The translations under genes and the position numbers were made by a program. Shown one piece after another: positions 62,711-64,000 of a stretch of DNA of 64,000 nt (position 1 is its first letter; each line of letters begins with the position of its first letter). The DNA is from Defluviitaleaceae bacterium (lineage in GTDB: Bacteria > Bacillota > Clostridia > Lachnospirales > WRAX01). The DNA lies in the NCBI GenBank assembly GCA_009780415.1, contig WRAC01000003.1:1-64000 (forward strand). The letters run 5' to 3'. Under the pieces are notes generated by a model. The model searched no databases and was not told the origin of the DNA. It saw only the letters and a program-made list of their open reading frames with translations.

Positions 62711-64000
62711 TTACAATCCCGCGTACTCAATGATTATATCCACAATTCTCAGCAGCTCCTCCATGGTCATCGGCTCCAGGGGCCGTACGGCGTTTTCCGT
62801 GTTTTCAAAGAACCCGAGGTCAGCCGCCTTTAACAGCGATGAATGGTACTGTTCGTCCGCCAGGCGTATATCGAAGTGCAGGGATTGGGCCAGCGGCGTG
62901 TGGCTGCGTATCTGGCTTTTGATTTTAAGCTCGTAAAGCTTTACCAGCAGGCTTACGGCTTCCTGCCGCGTCATAACGTCTGTTGCCGGGGCCAGCAGCC
63001 CGGCCCTTGCCAGGGAGTTATGCTCATCGGAGGTCAAGGCGGCGTTGATGTTCACCGTACCGTTCCCCGCCGCGATAGCCGCCGCAAGCTTGTTAAACTG
63101 ACCGGAGGAAACCTCCGCCTGCGGGAAATAATAGGGCATGGCCTCGAAGGTGATGTGGCTGTTAACGCGGTGCAGCACGTCCTCCGCGCCTGAGGCGTGG
63201 CTCACTATTACGGGCGCGGCAAAGGTTATGCCCGCGTACGTGCAGACATCGTGGGTAGTCTGGCTGATGGTAAGCGCGGCTGTGTCTACCGTATAATCCC
63301 CGATGTTCCAAGCCGCCGTCGCGAACGTGCTTTGATAGCCCGCCGTGTTGCCCGCGAACAATACCGCGCGGCTTTCGGCCCTCTGGGTTACGGTAAAGGG
63401 CAGGATGGTGCGGGTTACATTATGCGTGTTCATCCCCGCCGTAACCCTGATGGACAGTTTGTTCGGCCTTGCGGAATAGGTTGATATATCCGCGTTAAGG
63501 CGCGGCGCGTCAGCGGGGTTGTCTTCCGCGGTTATCTGTATATCCGCGCCGAAACCGAAGCCCGTCATTGCTTGAACCTCCGGTATATCAAGGTACTTGG
63601 CGGGGAACGCGTAGGTGGCGTTCCCGGCGATAAGCGTTAAGCCGATATGCCTATCCGCCATCGCGCTGTATACAGAATACGGAATCTCCGCCGCGTACCG
63701 CCTGATTTGCACGTTCCCGAAGGGATGCGCTTCAAAGGGTATGGTGAAGTTATAAATCCGCGAATTGATCAGCCAATTTATAAACCTCATATCCACACTG
63801 TTGTCGCGGTTGCCGTGCTGGTCCGTTCCGGTGCTTCTGAAGCGGTAGGTCAGCGTTTGCGTAGCGGCATCGTAAATCCATTCAAAATCGTCGTCCGGCA
63901 GGGGGTAGGTGGCGGGGTCAATATCGCCGTCATGCTCGCCCGACCATAGATCGGTATAAATGCGGACGGCCCGCGTCCACTCCGACTCCTTTTGGATGAA
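62711..64000 (-). CDS. Large protein with C-terminal SLH-like region (5' partial)
   Basis: The frame stays open to the window edge (430 codons seen), so the N-terminus is missing. The first 300 residues are beta-rich, threonine- and alanine-rich sequence of surface-protein character (YRFRSTGTDQHGNRDNSVDM, LSIRVTAGMNTHNVTRTI). The last 110 residues resemble a pair of degenerate S-layer homology repeats: DVMTRQEAVSLLVKLYEL and PLEPMTMEELLRIVDIIIEY. This suggests a cell-wall-associated protein. No enzyme motif is visible. Confidence 0.7.
   Translation of the reverse strand, partial: FIQKESEWTRAVRIYTDLWSGEHDGDIDPATYPLPDDDFEWIYDAATQTLTYRFRSTGTDQHGNRDNSVDMRFINWLINSRIYNFTIPFEAHPFGNVQIRRYAAEIPYSVYSAMADRHIGLTLIAGNATYAFPAKYLDIPEVQAMTGFGFGADIQITAEDNPADAPRLNADISTYSARPNKLSIRVTAGMNTHNVTRTILPFTVTQRAESRAVLFAGNTAGYQSTFATAAWNIGDYTVDTAALTISQTTHDVCTYAGITFAAPVIVSHASGAEDVLHRVNSHITFEAMPYYFPQAEVSSGQFNKLAAAIAAGNGTVNINAALTSDEHNSLARAGLLAPATDVMTRQEAVSLLVKLYELKIKSQIRSHTPLAQSLHFDIRLADEQYHSSLLKAADLGFFENTENAVRPLEPMTMEELLRIVDIIIEYAGL

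Overview
The window looks like chromosome from a spore-forming, low-to-mid GC Clostridia-type Firmicute. The evidence is spmA/spmB, a long Alu-containing SRP RNA, a T-box leader, an AbrB/SpoVT-type regulator, a type III glutamine synthetase, a SpoIID-type protein with peptidoglycan-binding repeats, and strong AGGAGG-type ribosome binding sites. Species cannot be read from the sequence.

Layout. 1-10.8 kb: end of a QueG-like iron-sulfur protein, a radical SAM protein, a GH95 fucosidase, a serine recombinase that abuts a truncated subtilase, a Gfo/Idh/MocA oxidoreductase, HelD and an AbrB-family regulator. 10.9-12.6 kb: spmAB, SRP RNA and tRNA-Val. 12.7-20 kb is an accessory region. It holds decayed integrase and IS5-type transposase pieces after the tRNA, three genes sharing an unusual C-terminal module (one is a large DUF11 protein without a signal peptide), cysK, an AT-rich secreted protein, and a duplicated 3' end of an ABC permease gene. 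20-26.6 kb: an SsuBC/TauBC-like ABC pair, an M3 peptidase, and a three-gene SiaA-SiaB-SiaC-like phosphorylation switch without SiaD.

26.6-37.5 kb is one leftward operon of ten genes behind a consensus promoter and a T-box leader. It encodes a TrpX-like binding protein, a complete LivKHMGF transporter, a TrpYZ-like permease and ATPase, AsnA and type III glutamine synthetase. It joins amino-acid uptake to ammonia assimilation under control of an uncharged tRNA. The 390 bp upstream of it hold a GC-rich, hairpin-dense stretch that may be a structured noncoding RNA. 37.9-42.6 kb: a SpoIID/peptidoglycan-binding protein, a small relic gene, a HlyIII protein and a P1-family peptidase. 42.6-51.7 kb: a rightward signalling cluster of a FIST protein, two very large soluble hybrid histidine kinases with paralogous C-terminal halves, and a REC-HD-GYP protein between them. 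51.7-55.9 kb: an ABC exporter, a TIM-barrel isomerase-like protein and an amidohydrolase.

55.9-61.6 kb is a compact leftward hexuronate operon, kduI-kduD-kdgK-uxaB-uxaA, which brings galacturonate or pectin products to 2-keto-3-deoxygluconate and its phosphate. The aldolase and transporter are not in view. The window ends with a YitT-family protein whose ribosome binding site lies in a hairpin, a 190-bp MITE-like palindrome, and the 3' part of a large unassigned protein.

Best candidates for something undescribed are the three-gene set with the shared module (13.3-16.9 kb), the structured intergenic RNA candidate (37.5-37.8 kb), the FIST/dual-kinase/HD-GYP cluster, and the SiaABC-like switch lacking SiaD.
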